Origin: Paraspadella gotoi
Lineage: Eukaryota; Chaetognatha
DNA: 64,000 nucleotides
Direction of reading: 5' to 3'
NCBI GenBank assembly: GCA_051294375.1
Contig: CM119264.1
Coordinates: 26,187,011-26,251,010 of the forward strand
Part shown: positions 11,004-21,459 of the stretch, one piece after another
Layout of the letters: each line of letters starts with the position of its first letter
Position numbering within the stretch: position 1 is the first letter of the stretch
Translations under genes and position numbers: made by a program
Notes under the pieces: generated by a model
Databases searched by the model: none
Told to the model about the DNA's origin: nothing
The model's input: only the letters and a program-made list of their open reading frames with translations

Positions 11004-11590
11004 AAATGCGAGCTCTTCAGATACAAGACTATCAGCTCCCAGATCATGAAGTCTTTTCTTAAACAAAAATATAAACTAATCCCGTTTCATTTCTATAGAA
11101 AACTCAAGGTTGAAAATTTCACCAGAGCAGAGGAGTCCATTTCCCCTGACTTGTTTGATATCAAAAAGTTGTTGAATTACTAAGAGAAAAAAAATGCAAG
11201 CTGTTCAGACACAAAGCTTTCGGAATCGTGCGTTTTTACATCAATTTTTTGCAGAAGTTCTTCCCTGGGGTGTTTATAAAGTTTGGTAATCAGATTTGAA
11301 CGAAAATCTCCATTGAAAAAATATTCTAAGATTTCTAAAATCGACATCGACTCCTATCCTATATAACAAGGACGAGAGCGAAGAAACAAACTTACGAATA
11401 TTTGAAATAATTATATGCGCAAGGACGGAGCGATGGTTAACCTGAATGGGGTTCGCTGGAATGCGTGGATCTGTCGGAAATAATACATTTATGGCAACAT
11501 GTGTGATCCCCGAGGTGTGAGGCATCTCACGACAGCAGGCAATCAGGGTTTTGTACCTGCATTGACCACCCCATATGACCGTGACCGTAA
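11004..11590 (-). repeat. Repeat B with exon-like segment (copy 2)
   Basis: Recurrent block (also 14.8, 43.27 and 55.06 kb). On the minus strand it contains an open segment between a consensus acceptor (TGCAG before 11556) and donor (GTAAG after 11396), 161 bp, encoding KTLIACCREMPHTSG... INVLFPTDPRIPANP.... The protein was not recognised. The block resumes at 13063 after a 1.47-kb insertion. Confidence 0.6.
11396..11556 (-). pseudogene. Captured-exon candidate in repeat B (copy 2)
   Basis: Open in one frame for the whole 161 bp, with AG/GTAAG borders. The same peptide (KTLIACC, FPTDPRIPANP, QVN.RS) recurs in the copies at 15156-15319 and 55274-55436. No start codon or further exons were found. 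Family unknown to me; called a gene fragment carried by a repeat rather than a working gene. Confidence 0.45.
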
Positions 11591-13062
11591 GGTGTTCCAA
11601 ATAGCAAAACATACCAGGATTTCAATTTACATCTAGGATAATATGTAGGGGCTTAAAAAATGATGTTAGGAACAATCGCCATTCAAATATGTTGATCACT
11701 GGCCGTGCTACCCTCTCTTGAAGGATTTTTGGCACACCTTTTACTTCATATTCTATTGTGTCCACCTTATTCAATTAGTTAAAGAAATGTATGGGGGTAA
11801 TTCAAGTAAAATTTTAAATCCTAATTACCTCTTGACTCTTGAGGCTTTACTACAGCATTCACAATATACTGGAGAAGATGGTAGTCATTACATTAATGAA
11901 TATATCTTTTGAGTATGGATAGTATAATCACAGTAGCTCTCAAGCGCGAAGTCACTTTTTTTTCATTTTTTTGTCCAAATTTTAGGTTTGATATAATCTG
12001 CGATTGATTATAAATGCAAAAGAAATTCAAAAAATACATGATTGTATTATAGTATTAAACTTAAAAAGTGTCTTTTGTCAATATTTAGCTTTTTGTATGC
12101 CTCTACCTCACAACATAAATGATTCAAATTCAATTTTTCCAAATTTTTGACTCCTTTAAGGTATTAGTACAGAAAAATCTACCAAGATGTGGCCACACCT
12201 TGATAAAACCTAGGAGGAAAAACCAATAACTATTAAAAAATATTTATTTTGAAAAATAATAGCTCACTAATTGAAAGCTATTTCTAAAGCAATCGCTTGT
12301 CCACATCCTTCAGCATATTGGGAATGCTTCTACAAGCCCTATGGAATATTTTGATAAAATATAAATTACGAGTATTAAGCTAGCTAATAAAGGTGATAAT
12401 AATGACGCAACCCAATTTTTTTTCTATTGACAGCTTATAAATTTAAAAAAAAATATCCTTCAAAAAAAGCTCCCTTAAGAAGTACTTGATTAATCATTAT
12501 GAAACTTACCCAAAACATTTACCTTATCCTCCTTCATTGATTAAAGCTATATTAGAAATAATAGAAACATATTTTGAACATATGGCATATCTTTAAAAAA
12601 TTTGTACAGGAAGTATCCTCCAGGATGTGGATACACTTATATTTTAAAAACAAATTATTGAATTAGTTAAAGGTTTCATAGATGAGTAAAATCATGTAAA
12701 AACCTTTTATAGTACTATAAATACTCAAAAGATATATTCATTAATGTAATGACTACCACCTTCTCCAGCATGTTGTGAATGCTGTAGTAAAGCCTCAAGA
12801 GGTAATTAGGATTAAAAATTTTACTTGATTTACCCTCATACATTTCTTTAACTAATTGAATAGGGTGGACGCTAAAATATTTTTTCTTTTGAACACAATA
12901 GAATATGAAGTAAAAGTGTGCCAAAAATCCTTCAAGAGATGGTAGCACGGCCAGTGATTAACATATTTGAATGGCGATTATTCCTAACATCATTTTTTAA
13001 GCCCCCTCATATTATCCTAGATGTAAATTGAAATCCTGGTATGTTTTGCTATTTGGCACACC
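11591..13062. mobile_element. 1.47-kb element with about 340-bp terminal inverted repeats
   Basis: 11591-about 11930 and about 12713-13062 are inverted copies starting GGTGTKCCAAATAGC. The element interrupts repeat B, which continues at 13063 (aatgggacaagctg, seen uninterrupted at 15.37 kb). No clear target duplication was found. Both arms contain a coding-like stretch (QLVKEMY, NPNYLL, HSQY), but frames differ by indels, and a weaker relative (HSQYAEGCG) lies inside near 12.3 kb. No transposase recognised. Superfamily unassigned. Confidence 0.65.
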
Positions 13063-13148
13063 AATGGGACAAGCTGATATTCACCAAGCTACCATCTAGG
13101 CAAAAAGTATATCACATAATTGTTAAAAAGTCATTTATTCAATAAAAA

Positions 13149-14017
13149 GTTTTAGCAAACAATGTTGGATCTGCTTACAATAATTAAGCGGTAATCACTA
13201 ATCAGCTAATCAGATGATAAATCAAAATAATTCTTTCAATTATAATCGATCATACCAGATCATACCATACCAAACCAGTAGCAGTGATTTACATATATTA
13301 ATATGTAAATCGCATGCAAGGGATTAAACTGAACTATAATATTAACAAATAATTTTTTTAACTTGCTCCATTTTTTAACTCCCATAATTTTTTCAACTTG
13401 CAACATTTTTTTAACTACTTCATTTTTTCAACTTGCATAATTTTTTTAACTTGCATCATTTTTTCACTATAATTGAAAAACTAATTAATCAATTAATTAA
13501 AACATTTATGAGTAAGCATAAATAATAAAAATTAAAGTCAACTTGATTTTAGTTTTTTTTCATGCAAACTCATTTCTACTCCTTTATTCCATCTAAACTT
13601 TATATCCTGCTAAATCACACACTTTCCTACACACACAAAATTTTATCGCAATCTATTTATCCAATTATGATTAATCAGAGTAATTATGGGCTAAAATTAG
13701 TAAAAAGATTTTAGTAAATGTATCTTATGATTTTTATATTTAACTCTTTTTCATTTGTATGATTCCATTAAAAATTTATATCCAGCTCAACCCCACACTG
13801 TCCTACCTACACTTCAAATTTTTTTCAAATCCATTCTTCCAATCCTGAGTAATTTTTTTTTTGCTATGGGGGATGGACATCGTTTTTTTTTAATAATTTA
13901 TAATAATTCGATTTTCTGACATGATTTAACTGAATGACCGAAAAGTTTGAGGGGTTGGACAGACGGACCAACAAAGTGAATTATAAAGTCGGAATCTGCT
14001 GAAAAGAAGATCCTACT
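13149..14017 (+). mobile_element. R-family element, minisatellite subfamily, near full-length
   Basis: Starts at the non-hairpin terminus (gcaaacaatgttggatctgc), followed by a ttaagcggtaatc block and the 18-bp minisatellite (13350-13460). Then two internal modules, a reduced microsatellite and the hairpin end (ggaatctgctgaaaagaaga). 869 bp, no ORF. Followed by block J. Confidence 0.75.
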
Positions 14018-14337
14018 AAAAATATACAATTCATGGGTAAAACATGCTTCATATGTGTTATGCCCTCCCTTGGCATCGTCTCCTGCCTGCATTCATTTAG
14101 GCTTGCTGTCGTACAGTGAATGGAGATATATGATGATATTTTTCCATTCCCTTTATGCAATTCTTTTTAGCCCTGACATTGATGTTTAATATATTTCCCT
14201 AATTTCTGAGTTAAAATAGCAACTTCATGAACCAAAGAAAGGTGCAGTACCTTTGGCATAGCCAAAAAAAAACTAATTCAATTTGAAATAAAAACAATGC
14301 AATACCAAGAATAGTCAAAAACTAAATGTAATTTTTT
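14018..14337. repeat. Repeat block J, copy 1
   Basis: About 320-bp non-coding block (gcatcg..ctgcctgcattcattt, gtcgtacagtgaatgg) also at 17156-17268 (truncated), 58548-58858 and 60590-60886. In three of the four it lies between an R minisatellite-type copy, or a gap, and a short reverse R copy. Confidence 0.7.
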
Positions 14338-14664
14338 AGTCAGATCTGGTTATCTGCAGATTCCGACTGTATAATTCATTTTGTCGGTTCGTCGGTCCCC
14401 CTCCAAAATCTTGTTGGTAAATCATATCAGAACATCGAATTATGATAAATTATAAAAAAAAACTGTCTGTACATCCGTGTATCCATCTGTCTGTCCGTCC
14501 CCTCTTAATAAAAAACATGTATTGGCGCAGCCATTTGTTTGGTATGGTACAATCTTTTATGATCAGTGAGGATCACAAATTGAAAAAATTATCATGATTT
14601 ATTATCTGATTAGCTGATTACTGCTTAATTATTGTAAGCAGATCCAACATTGTTTGCTCAAACT
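14338..14664 (-). mobile_element. Short R-family variant (about 330 bp)
   Basis: Same termini as the long R copies (hairpin side gtcagatctggttatctgcag; other side gtaagcagatccaacattg) but a different interior (ggcgcagccatttgtttggt). Similar copies at 20705, 22096 (opposite strand), 58859 and 60887. A short internal-deletion or internal-replacement derivative. Confidence 0.7.
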
Positions 14665-14816
14665 TATTTAATCATTTTTCACTTGAGGTAGCAATGTTTT
14701 TTGCCTGTAATGATTTGAGCTACAAAAAAATGAAAGAAAGCTACTGAAAAAACTTTAATGTATATTCTGAAACATTCTGATTTTTTTTTTAAATTGAACA
14801 AGCTTTCAAGTAAATA

Positions 14817-15453
14817 CCTTCCACTAATCCTGTTTCATTTTTATAGAAAACTCAAGGTTGAAAAATTCACCAGAGCAGAGGAGTCCATTTCCCCTGACTT
14901 GTTTGATATCAAAAAGTTGGTGAATTACTAAGAGAAAAAAAATGCGAGCTCTTCAGACACAACGCTTTTGGAATCGTGCGTTTTTACATATATTTTTTAC
15001 AGAAATTCTTCCCTGGGGCGTTTATAAAGTTTGGTAATCAGATTTGAACGAAAATCTCCATTGAAAAAATATTATAAGATTTCTAAAATCGATGTCGACT
15101 CTTATTTTATATATATATATAGAAAGGACAAGAGCGAAAAAACTTACAAACTTACCAATATATGAATTAATTATATGCCCAATGGCAGAGCGATAGGTAA
15201 CCTGTGTGAGGTTTGCTGGAATGCGTGGATCTGTCGGAATAATATAATAATAAATAATATGGCACAGTGTTATCCCCGAGGTGGAAGGAATCTCACAACA
15301 GGCAATCAGGGTTTTGGACCTGAATTGACCACCCCATGTGACTGTGACCCGTGACCGTGTGCAAGCCAATGGGACAAGCTGAGATTCACCAAGCTACCAT
15401 CTAGGCAAAAAGTATATCACATAATTGTTAAAAAGTCATTTATTCAATAAGAA
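14817..15453 (-). repeat. Repeat B with exon-like segment (copy 3)
   Basis: Full B block. The exon-like segment is 15156-15319 (TTCAG acceptor, GTAAG donor) with the same KTLIACC and PTDPRIPAN motifs and one internal indel cluster. Ends with the caccaagctaccatctaggc block, then an R copy. Confidence 0.6.
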
Positions 15454-16334
15454 GTTTTATCAAACAATGTTGGATCTGCTTACAATAATTAAGCGGAAAT
15501 CACTAATCAGCTAATCAGATGATAAATCATAATAATTCTTTAATTTCTGATAATAACTGATCATAACAGATTGTACCATACCAAACCAATGGCAAGGGCT
15601 TGCAAGGGCAATGGCTTGCAAGGGATTAAATTGAACTATAATATAAACAAACATTTTTTTTAACTTGCTCTGTTTTTTAACTCGAATAATTTTTTCAACT
15701 TTCATTATTTTTTCAACTTCCATCTTTTTTCAACTTGCATCATTTTGTTAATAACATCATTTTTTCAACTTGCATAATTTTTTTAACTTGCATCATTTTT
15801 TCACTATAATTGAATAACTACTTAATCAATTAAAACATTTATGAGTAAGCATAAATAATAAAAATTCAAGTCAACTTGATTTTAGTTTTTTTTTTGTGCA
15901 AACTCCTTCATTCCACCTAAACTTTATATCCTGCTAAATCACACACTTTCCTACACACACAAAATTTTATCTCAATCTAATCATCCAATTATGATTAATC
16001 AGAGTAATTATTGGTTAAAATTAGAACAAAGTTTGAAGAGAGATTTAACAACGATTTTTATTTCAATCGTTGTTAAATCTCTCTTCAAACTTTGTTCTAA
16101 ATCAAATCACAACGAAACAGAAAGGAAAAAAACACAAGGGTTAAAATTAATAAAAATATTTTAGTATATGTAACTTAAGGTTTTTACATCTAACTAATTT
16201 CCACTTGCACGATTTCATTAAAAAAAATTATATCCAGCTCAACCACACACTATCCTATCTACACACAAAATTTCTTTCAAATCCATCCATCCAATCACGA
16301 GTTTTTACCAATGGGGGATGGACATGGGTTTTTT
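15454..16334 (+). mobile_element. R-family element, left part, split by nested R copy
   Basis: Minisatellite-subfamily R copy homologous to 13149-13930. It breaks in a T-run (gacatgggttttt) at 16334 and resumes at 17062 with taatttatcataattcgattt, as in the uninterrupted copy. It also carries the small hairpin insertion at 16024-16138. Confidence 0.75.
16024..16138. mobile_element. 115-bp hairpin insertion with 11-bp target duplication
   Basis: 35-bp perfect inverted arms (16021-16055 and 16066-16100) with a 10-bp loop and an A-rich tail, flanked by GGTTAAAATTA at 16013-16023 and 16139-16149. The uninterrupted host sequence is seen in the sister R copy (13.7 kb). Shares the AACAACGA..TTTTTATTTCA stretch with the hairpin at 54.8 kb. 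Confidence 0.75.
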
Positions 16335-17061
16335 AGTCGTATTTGCCTATCAGCAGATTCCGACTCTATAATTCACTTTGTCGGTCTGTCGGTCCCACCC
16401 CTAAATATTGTCGGTAAATCATTATTATCATATCAGAAACTCGAATTATGATAAATTATGCAAAAGAAATGATGTCCGTCCCTCCGTCCCCCATTAGCAA
16501 AAAACTCCAATTACTCGTGATTGGATGGATGGATTGGTATGAAATTTTGTGTGTGGGTAGGAAACTGTGTGATTGAGATGAATTTGAAGTTTCGATAGAA
16601 TTGTGCGAGTGAAAATGAGTTAAAATAGGAAAAATAAAATAAAATTATGCCAGTTGACCAAATTATGCCAGTTGACCAAATTATGCCAGTTGATAAAATT
16701 ATGCCAGTTGACCAAATTATGCCGGTTGACCAAATTATGTTAATTGACCAAATTATGTCAGTTGACCAAATTATGTCAGTTGAACAAATTATGTCAGTTA
16801 ACCAAATTATGTCAGTTAAACAAATTAAGTCAGTTGACCAAATTATGTCAGTTGACCAAATTATGTCAGTTGACCAAATTATGTCAGTTGACCAAATTAT
16901 GTCAGTTGACCAAATTATACCAGCTGACAAAATTATGTTGGTTGACCAAATTATGCCAGTTGACCAAATAATGCAAGTTGATTAAATTATGCAAGTTGAC
17001 CAAGTTAGCTTATTACCACTTAATTATCGCAGGCAGATCCGACATTGTTTGCTCAAACTTG
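16335..17061 (-). mobile_element. R-family element nested inside another R element
   Basis: Complete reverse-orientation copy from the hairpin side (AGTCGTATTTGCC..GCAGATTCCGACT) to CTCAAACTTG. It includes a 330-bp minisatellite and the ttaattatcgcaggcagatccgac-type subterminal block. Its borders are fixed by the interrupted host copy, so the unit moves as a discrete element into a T-run. Confidence 0.8.
16645..16995 (+). repeat. 18-bp minisatellite (ATGCCAGTTGACCAAATT), open in several frames
   Basis: About 19 units with few length changes. Because 18 is a multiple of 3 and the unit lacks stops, it reads as a hexapeptide repeat (IMPVDQ type) on plus and STDIIW on minus. It is a component of the R element; translation is probably meaningless. 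Confidence 0.85.
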
Positions 17062-17155
17062 TTTAATAATTTATCATAATTCGATTTTTGGACATGATTT
17101 AACTGAATGACCGACAAGTTTGAGGGGTTGGACTGATGGACCAACAAAGTGAATT
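17062..17155 (+). mobile_element. R-family element, right part after nested copy
   Basis: Continuation of the copy at 15454: the gacatgatttaactgaatgacc block and the accaacaaagtgaatta block. The terminal hairpin is missing; the sequence passes into block J (17156-17268). Confidence 0.65.
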
Positions 17156-17268
17156 ATACAAAAATTATACAAAATATACATAATATTTGTTATGCCCTCC
17201 CTTGGCATCGACTACTGCCCTCATTCATTTGGGCATGCTGTCGTACAGTGAATGGAGATATATGATGG

Positions 17269-18165
17269 CTTATCAGCAGATTCCGACTCGGTCCGTCGGT
17301 CCCACCCCTAAATCTTGTCGGTATATCATTTTTATCATATCAGAACATCATATTATGCTAAATTAGGCATAAAAACGATGTCCGTCCGTCTGTCTGTCCG
17401 TCCGTTTGTCCGTCCGTTTGTCCGTCCCTCCTTAGCAAAAAACTCCATTTACTCGTGATTGGATGGTTGGATTGGAATAAAATTTTGTGTGTGGGTAGAA
17501 AGTGTGTTTTTAAGCTGGATATAAAGTTTCGATGGAATCGTCCGAGTGGAAATTAGTTTAAATGGAAAAAACAAAAAAATATATTTCACTATTTGAACAC
17601 TAATTGCTCATGAGTGGATGGGGCGATTGGCCTGGAATTTTATATGTGGTTAGGAAAGTGTGTGATTGAACAGGAAATAAAGTTTTGATGGAATCGTTTG
17701 AGTGGAAATGAGTTTAAATGGAAAAATACAAAAACCTGTTTCACTAATTGATTATGCTTCTTTTTCCTTTTATATTATATGTATATGCAGGATCAAATAA
17801 TTAATCAGTTAATTAATCAATTAGTCAATTAATTAATAAATAATTAATTAATCAGTCAATCAATCCGTCCATCCGTCCCACCTCAGCAAAAAGCTCCAAT
17901 AACTCGTGATTGGCTGGTTGGATTGGAATGAAATTTTGTGTGTGGGTTGGAAAGTGTGTGATGAAGCTGGATATATAGTTTCGATGGATTCGTGTGAGTG
18001 AAAATGAGTTTAAATGGAAAAAACATAAGTCGCATTTACTAAAATCTTTTTACTTATTTTAACCAATAAATACTCTAATTAATCATAATTGGATAGATAG
18101 ATTGAGATGAAGCTGGATATAAAGTTTAGATAGAATCGTACAAGTGGAAATGAGTTTAAATAGAA
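17269..18165 (-). mobile_element. Two R-family copies in tandem, truncated
   Basis: 17269-17868: hairpin half-arm, TCCG microsatellite (17380-17427), two modules, ATTA core. 17869-18165: second set starting at the TCCG microsatellite with two modules. Both lack one terminus. Confidence 0.65.
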
Positions 18166-18298
18166 CAAGTTTGAGCAAACAATGTCGGATCTGGCCGCAC
18201 AGATTAATTATCCGGTCAATTAATTAATTTAATTAATTAATAATTAATAAAATAATTAATTAGGCAATTAATTAATTTGATCCCAAATGTTTGTTTTT
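18166..18298 (+). mobile_element. R-family element, left part, split by hAT-type insertion
   Basis: CAAGTTTGAGCAAACAATG terminus and ATTA core. The copy continues at 19858 with gaattaatttattgactgatt after about 1.55 kb of inserted DNA, of which 18363-19849 is a defined element. Confidence 0.7.
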
Positions 18299-18362
18299 AG
18301 GTCTTTTCATCACTAACCACGACAAAAGCAATGACGACGATGAGAATAATGCCGATAACGAT

Positions 18363-19849
18363 TAGTGTTCCGATAACCGTTAACAGTTAACGGTTATTAA
18401 CGGTTAAAATAATTTTAACTTAACCGTTAATATATTTATTTTAACGGTTAAATTCGGTTAATTTTCAAGTATGATTATTGTTATAGAAACTTTGATTTTT
18501 TAAGAAAAAAATTTTTTTTCCTTATTCTCCTCTCCTTCTCACTATATTTTTCCCCTCTCTCTGTTCTACATTTTCCCATATTTTTTCTTTGTTATTTTCA
18601 ACCCTTTTAATCTTTTTCTATTTTAATCTATTATCATTTTTTTTCTGCCCTTCCGGTATTTTTTTTACTTACTTTCTCCCAATTGTTTTCGTTTTTCCTT
18701 TCAGCTAATTAAGCATTTACATCAAAGAATATTTTGAAATATAATATGCATCTGCATATATTTTTTTGCAAATAAAATTTTACATGCAATAATATTCTAT
18801 TTGCTAATAAAAAAATAAATAATCTTTCTTCTTTTACTTTTTTTAGCTTTTTCTTTTCAATTTTTAAAATGAACAAAGAAGTAAATATAATAAAGCCGAA
18901 TGAATGAAAAAATTTAAAAAAAAACTAAAATAAAAAAATTATTAAGAAACATTTAAAAAATGAACAATAGAAGGAATGAATCTTTGAAAAGACATTAAGG
19001 CTAACTAAAACTATCCTTCAATGATGATATACTTTACTTTAATAAAATTTAAAAAAATATTTATTAATTAATAACTCTTTGATCAATCGATCATTTAACA
19101 ATTCAATTAATAATTGATATTCATAATTAAAGAGAAACAAAGTTATTTGTTTACAAACAACCGGTTTTTATTCCAAAAAACGGACATGTTTCGACTCTAG
19201 TTTTCCGAGTCTACATCAGCGCGTGAGAGTCGAAACATGTCCTTTTTTTAAAAAATAAAAAACCTGTTGTTTGTAAACAAATAAACTTTGCTTTCATAAC
19301 TATAAACGTAATGAAAAGAAAGTCTTAATACAATATTTATAATTATATTTATATTTATGGTGCATGGTTTATGAAAGACTAACAAACAGAAAACATGCTT
19401 TCAAGAAAACTAACAACTATAAAAATAATGAGGAAGAGAAATAGAAAAAGGAAAAGCAAAAACGAAAGAAAGAAAGAAAAGAGAGAAAGAGAAAACAAAA
19501 TATACAGAATTAAAATTACATTGTGCTTTTTTTTCATTGTCTTTTTTCATATTTTTATTATGCTATGAGGCAAAAAAATTTTTATTATAATGCTGTTTTT
19601 TCAAACCAATTTTCTCATTTATCAACTATAATGTGTACCTCATCTATCTGAAATAAAGAGATAAAGACTATTCAGTAGCCGGAGTTAGGAGAAAATACCA
19701 TTAAATACTTTAGTTAGTTTCAAATATTAATATTTTAAATTTAAAGTTAAATTATAAAATTAACGCGATTTTAACGGTTAACCGTTAAAAACGTTAGTTT
19801 TAACGTTAAGGACGAAGTTCCTCAAAAATTAACGGTTAACGGAACCCTA
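18363..19849. mobile_element. hAT-type non-autonomous element with 8-bp target duplication
   Basis: Termini TAGTGTTCCG and (reverse) TAGGGTTCCG are flanked by ATAACGAT at 18355-18362 and 19850-19857. Both subterminal regions carry clusters of TAACGGTTAA, plausible transposase-binding sites. 8-bp duplications and TAGNG ends are hAT hallmarks. The 1487-bp interior is AT-rich with no transposase ORF, so it would depend on a partner in trans. A hairpin insertion (19134-19294) is nested inside. Confidence 0.8.
19134..19294. mobile_element. Hairpin insertion with GAAACATGTCC motif (copy in hAT element)
   Basis: Imperfect arms 19134-19198 and 19225-19294. On minus the centre reads CTGATGTAGACTC, loop, GAGTCGAAACATGTCC. 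Related to the hairpin at 54756-54944. Resembles the conserved CTGATGAAG..GAAAC motif I associate with Penelope-type element ends; assignment tentative. Confidence 0.6.
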
Positions 19850-19857
19850 ATAACGAT

Positions 19858-20167
19858 TGAATTAATTTATTGACTGATTATTTGATTATTGATTAATTAA
19901 TTGACTAATTGAATAATTAACTGATTAATTATTTAATTAATTAATACATCTTGCATTTACATTTAATATAAAAAGAAAAAGAAGTAAAATCAATCAGTAA
20001 AACATAATTTTTTGTTTTTTCCATTTAAACTCATTTCCATTCAGACGATTCCATCAAAACTTGTTTTCCAGCTTAATCACACACTTTCCAACCCACATGC
20101 AAAATTCCAGGTCAATCGCCCGATCCACTCATGAGCAATTGGTGTTCAATTAGTGATTTTTTTTTCT
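19858..20167 (+). mobile_element. R-family element, continuation of the 18166 copy
   Basis: ATTA core, cttgcatttacatttaat block and one internal module (gacgattccatcaaaactt). It joins the minisatellite at 20168 instead of the second module. Confidence 0.65.
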
Positions 20168-20358
20168 ATTTAAAAAATGTTAAAAAATGATTCTAGTTAA
20201 AAAATGAAGCAAGTAGAAAAAATGATGCAAGTTGAAAATATGATACAAGTTGAAAAAATGATGCAAGTTGAAAAAATGATGGAAGTTGAAAAAATGATGC
20301 AAGTTGAAAAAATGATGCAAGTAAAAAAAAAAGATGCAAGTAGAAAAAATAATAATAG
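20168..20358. repeat. 18-bp minisatellite ATGATGCAAGTTGAAAAA
   Basis: About 10 units. The reverse-complement array is at 22725-22782 plus 24655-24760, where an LTR-type element splits it. This array therefore shows the empty site. Confidence 0.85.
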
Positions 20359-20387
20359 TTAAAAAATAATAATTTGTACTTCATTTG

Positions 20388-20390
20388 TAT

Positions 20391-20437
<47 letters not shown>

Positions 20438-20440
20438 TCT
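20388..20440. repeat. (ATTT)n microsatellite
   Basis: About 12 units. The inverted counterpart is an (AAAT)n tract at 22617-22692. Confidence 0.9.
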
Positions 20441-20458
20441 GATTACCGCTTAATTATC

Positions 20459-20682
20459 GTGGGTAGATCCGACATTGCTCAAAATTCTTTTTGTCATTTG
20501 TTACATATTAATAAATATTTAAAAGCTTCAGTGCAACAACCCAATGAACTAATTCAAAAAGTTGCATTGAAAATCGTTATAGTAAAAGAAGGAAAAAAAA
20601 TTTTGAGAGAACTAGAAGTGATAAAAAGTGTTCAATTTTGGCCCGCCTTACTGAATAATTCACTTGGTCGGTTTGTAGGTTC
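20459..20682 (+). other. Open but unassigned stretch in palindrome arm
   Basis: An open frame of about 75 codons (HLLHINKYLKASVQQPNEL..., KEGKKILRELEVIKSVQFW) begins in an R terminus and reaches the gap. The inverted copy at 22390-22575 keeps similar sequence but with frame breaks. Charged helical look, no family recognised; could be a gene fragment or chance. Confidence 0.2.
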
Positions 20683-20692
20683 NNNNNNNNNN
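20683..20692. other. Assembly gap, 10 N, flanked by duplicated sequence
   Basis: About 40 bp (ggcccgccttactg...gtttgtaggttc) is present on both sides of the gap but only once in the right arm (22370-22412), so this is an unmerged overlap. Confidence 0.9.
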
Positions 20693-20704
20693 TTGGCCCG
20701 CCTT

Positions 20705-21130
20705 ACTGTATAATTCACTTAGTCGGTTTGTAGGTTCCCTTCAAAAAAATTTGTCGGTAAANNNNNNNNNNNNNNNNNNNNNNNNNNNNNNNNNNNNNNN
20801 NNNNNNNNNNNNNNNNNNNNNNNNNNNNNNNNNNNNNNNNNNNNNNNNNNNNNNNNNNNNNNNNNNNNNNNNNNNNNNNNNNNNNNNNNNNNNNNNNNNN
20901 NNNNNNNNNNNNNNNNNNNNNNNNNNNNNNNNNNNNNNNNNNNNNNNNNNNNNNNNNNNNNNNNNNNNNNNNNNNNNNNNNNNNNNNNNNNNNNNNCAGC
21001 CATTTGTTTGGTATGGTACAATCTTTTATGATCAGTAAGGATCTCAAATTGAAAGAATTATCATGATTTATCATCTGATTAGCTGATTACTGCTTAATTA
21101 TTGTAAGCAGATCCAACATTGTTTGCTTAA
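20705..21130 (-). mobile_element. Short R-family variant interrupted by 235-N gap
   Basis: Equivalent to the 14338 copy. The interior (20762-20996) is N, but the inverted copy shows only about 106 bp at this place (22235-22340). Ends at gtaagcagatccaacattg. Confidence 0.65.
20762..20996. other. Assembly gap, 235 N
   Basis: The right palindrome arm predicts about 106 bp here, so the gap estimate and the paralogous sequence disagree. Confidence 0.95.
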
Positions 21131-21252
21131 ACTTATTTAATCATTTTTCACTTGAGGTAGCAATGTTTTTTGCCTGTAACGATTTGAGCTACAAAAAAAT
21201 GAAAGAAAGCTAGTGAAAAAAAACTATATATATTCTGAAACATTCTGAGTTT

Positions 21253-21434
21253 TAGTCGGATCTGCTTATCAGCAGATCCTGACTCTATAATTCACTTTGT
21301 TGGTCCATCGGTCCGCCCCCTCAATATTGTCAGGCACTAACTTATATCATGTCAGAACATCGAATTATGATAAATTATGCAAAAAAAAAAATTATGTCCG
21401 TCCCACCTTAGCAAAAAACACTAATTACTCGTGA
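21253..21434 (-). mobile_element. R-family element, hairpin half, cut by gap
   Basis: Clean terminus AGTCGGATCTGCTTATCAGC followed by the cactttgttgg, tcatgtcagaacatcg and ccaccttagcaaa blocks. Ends at 25 N (21435-21459). Confidence 0.75.
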
Positions 21435-21459
21435 NNNNNNNNNNNNNNNNNNNNNNNNN
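21435..21459. other. Assembly gap, 25 N, near palindrome centre
   Basis: Join of unknown size between inverted R copies. Confidence 0.95.

Noticed and set aside
16645-16995. CRISPR-like array (also 23868-24165)
   Set aside because: Contiguous tandem units without unique spacers, in eukaryotic transposon DNA.
20715-21074. Open frames running through N
   Set aside because: The apparent openness comes from the gap; the same applies at 33174-33676.
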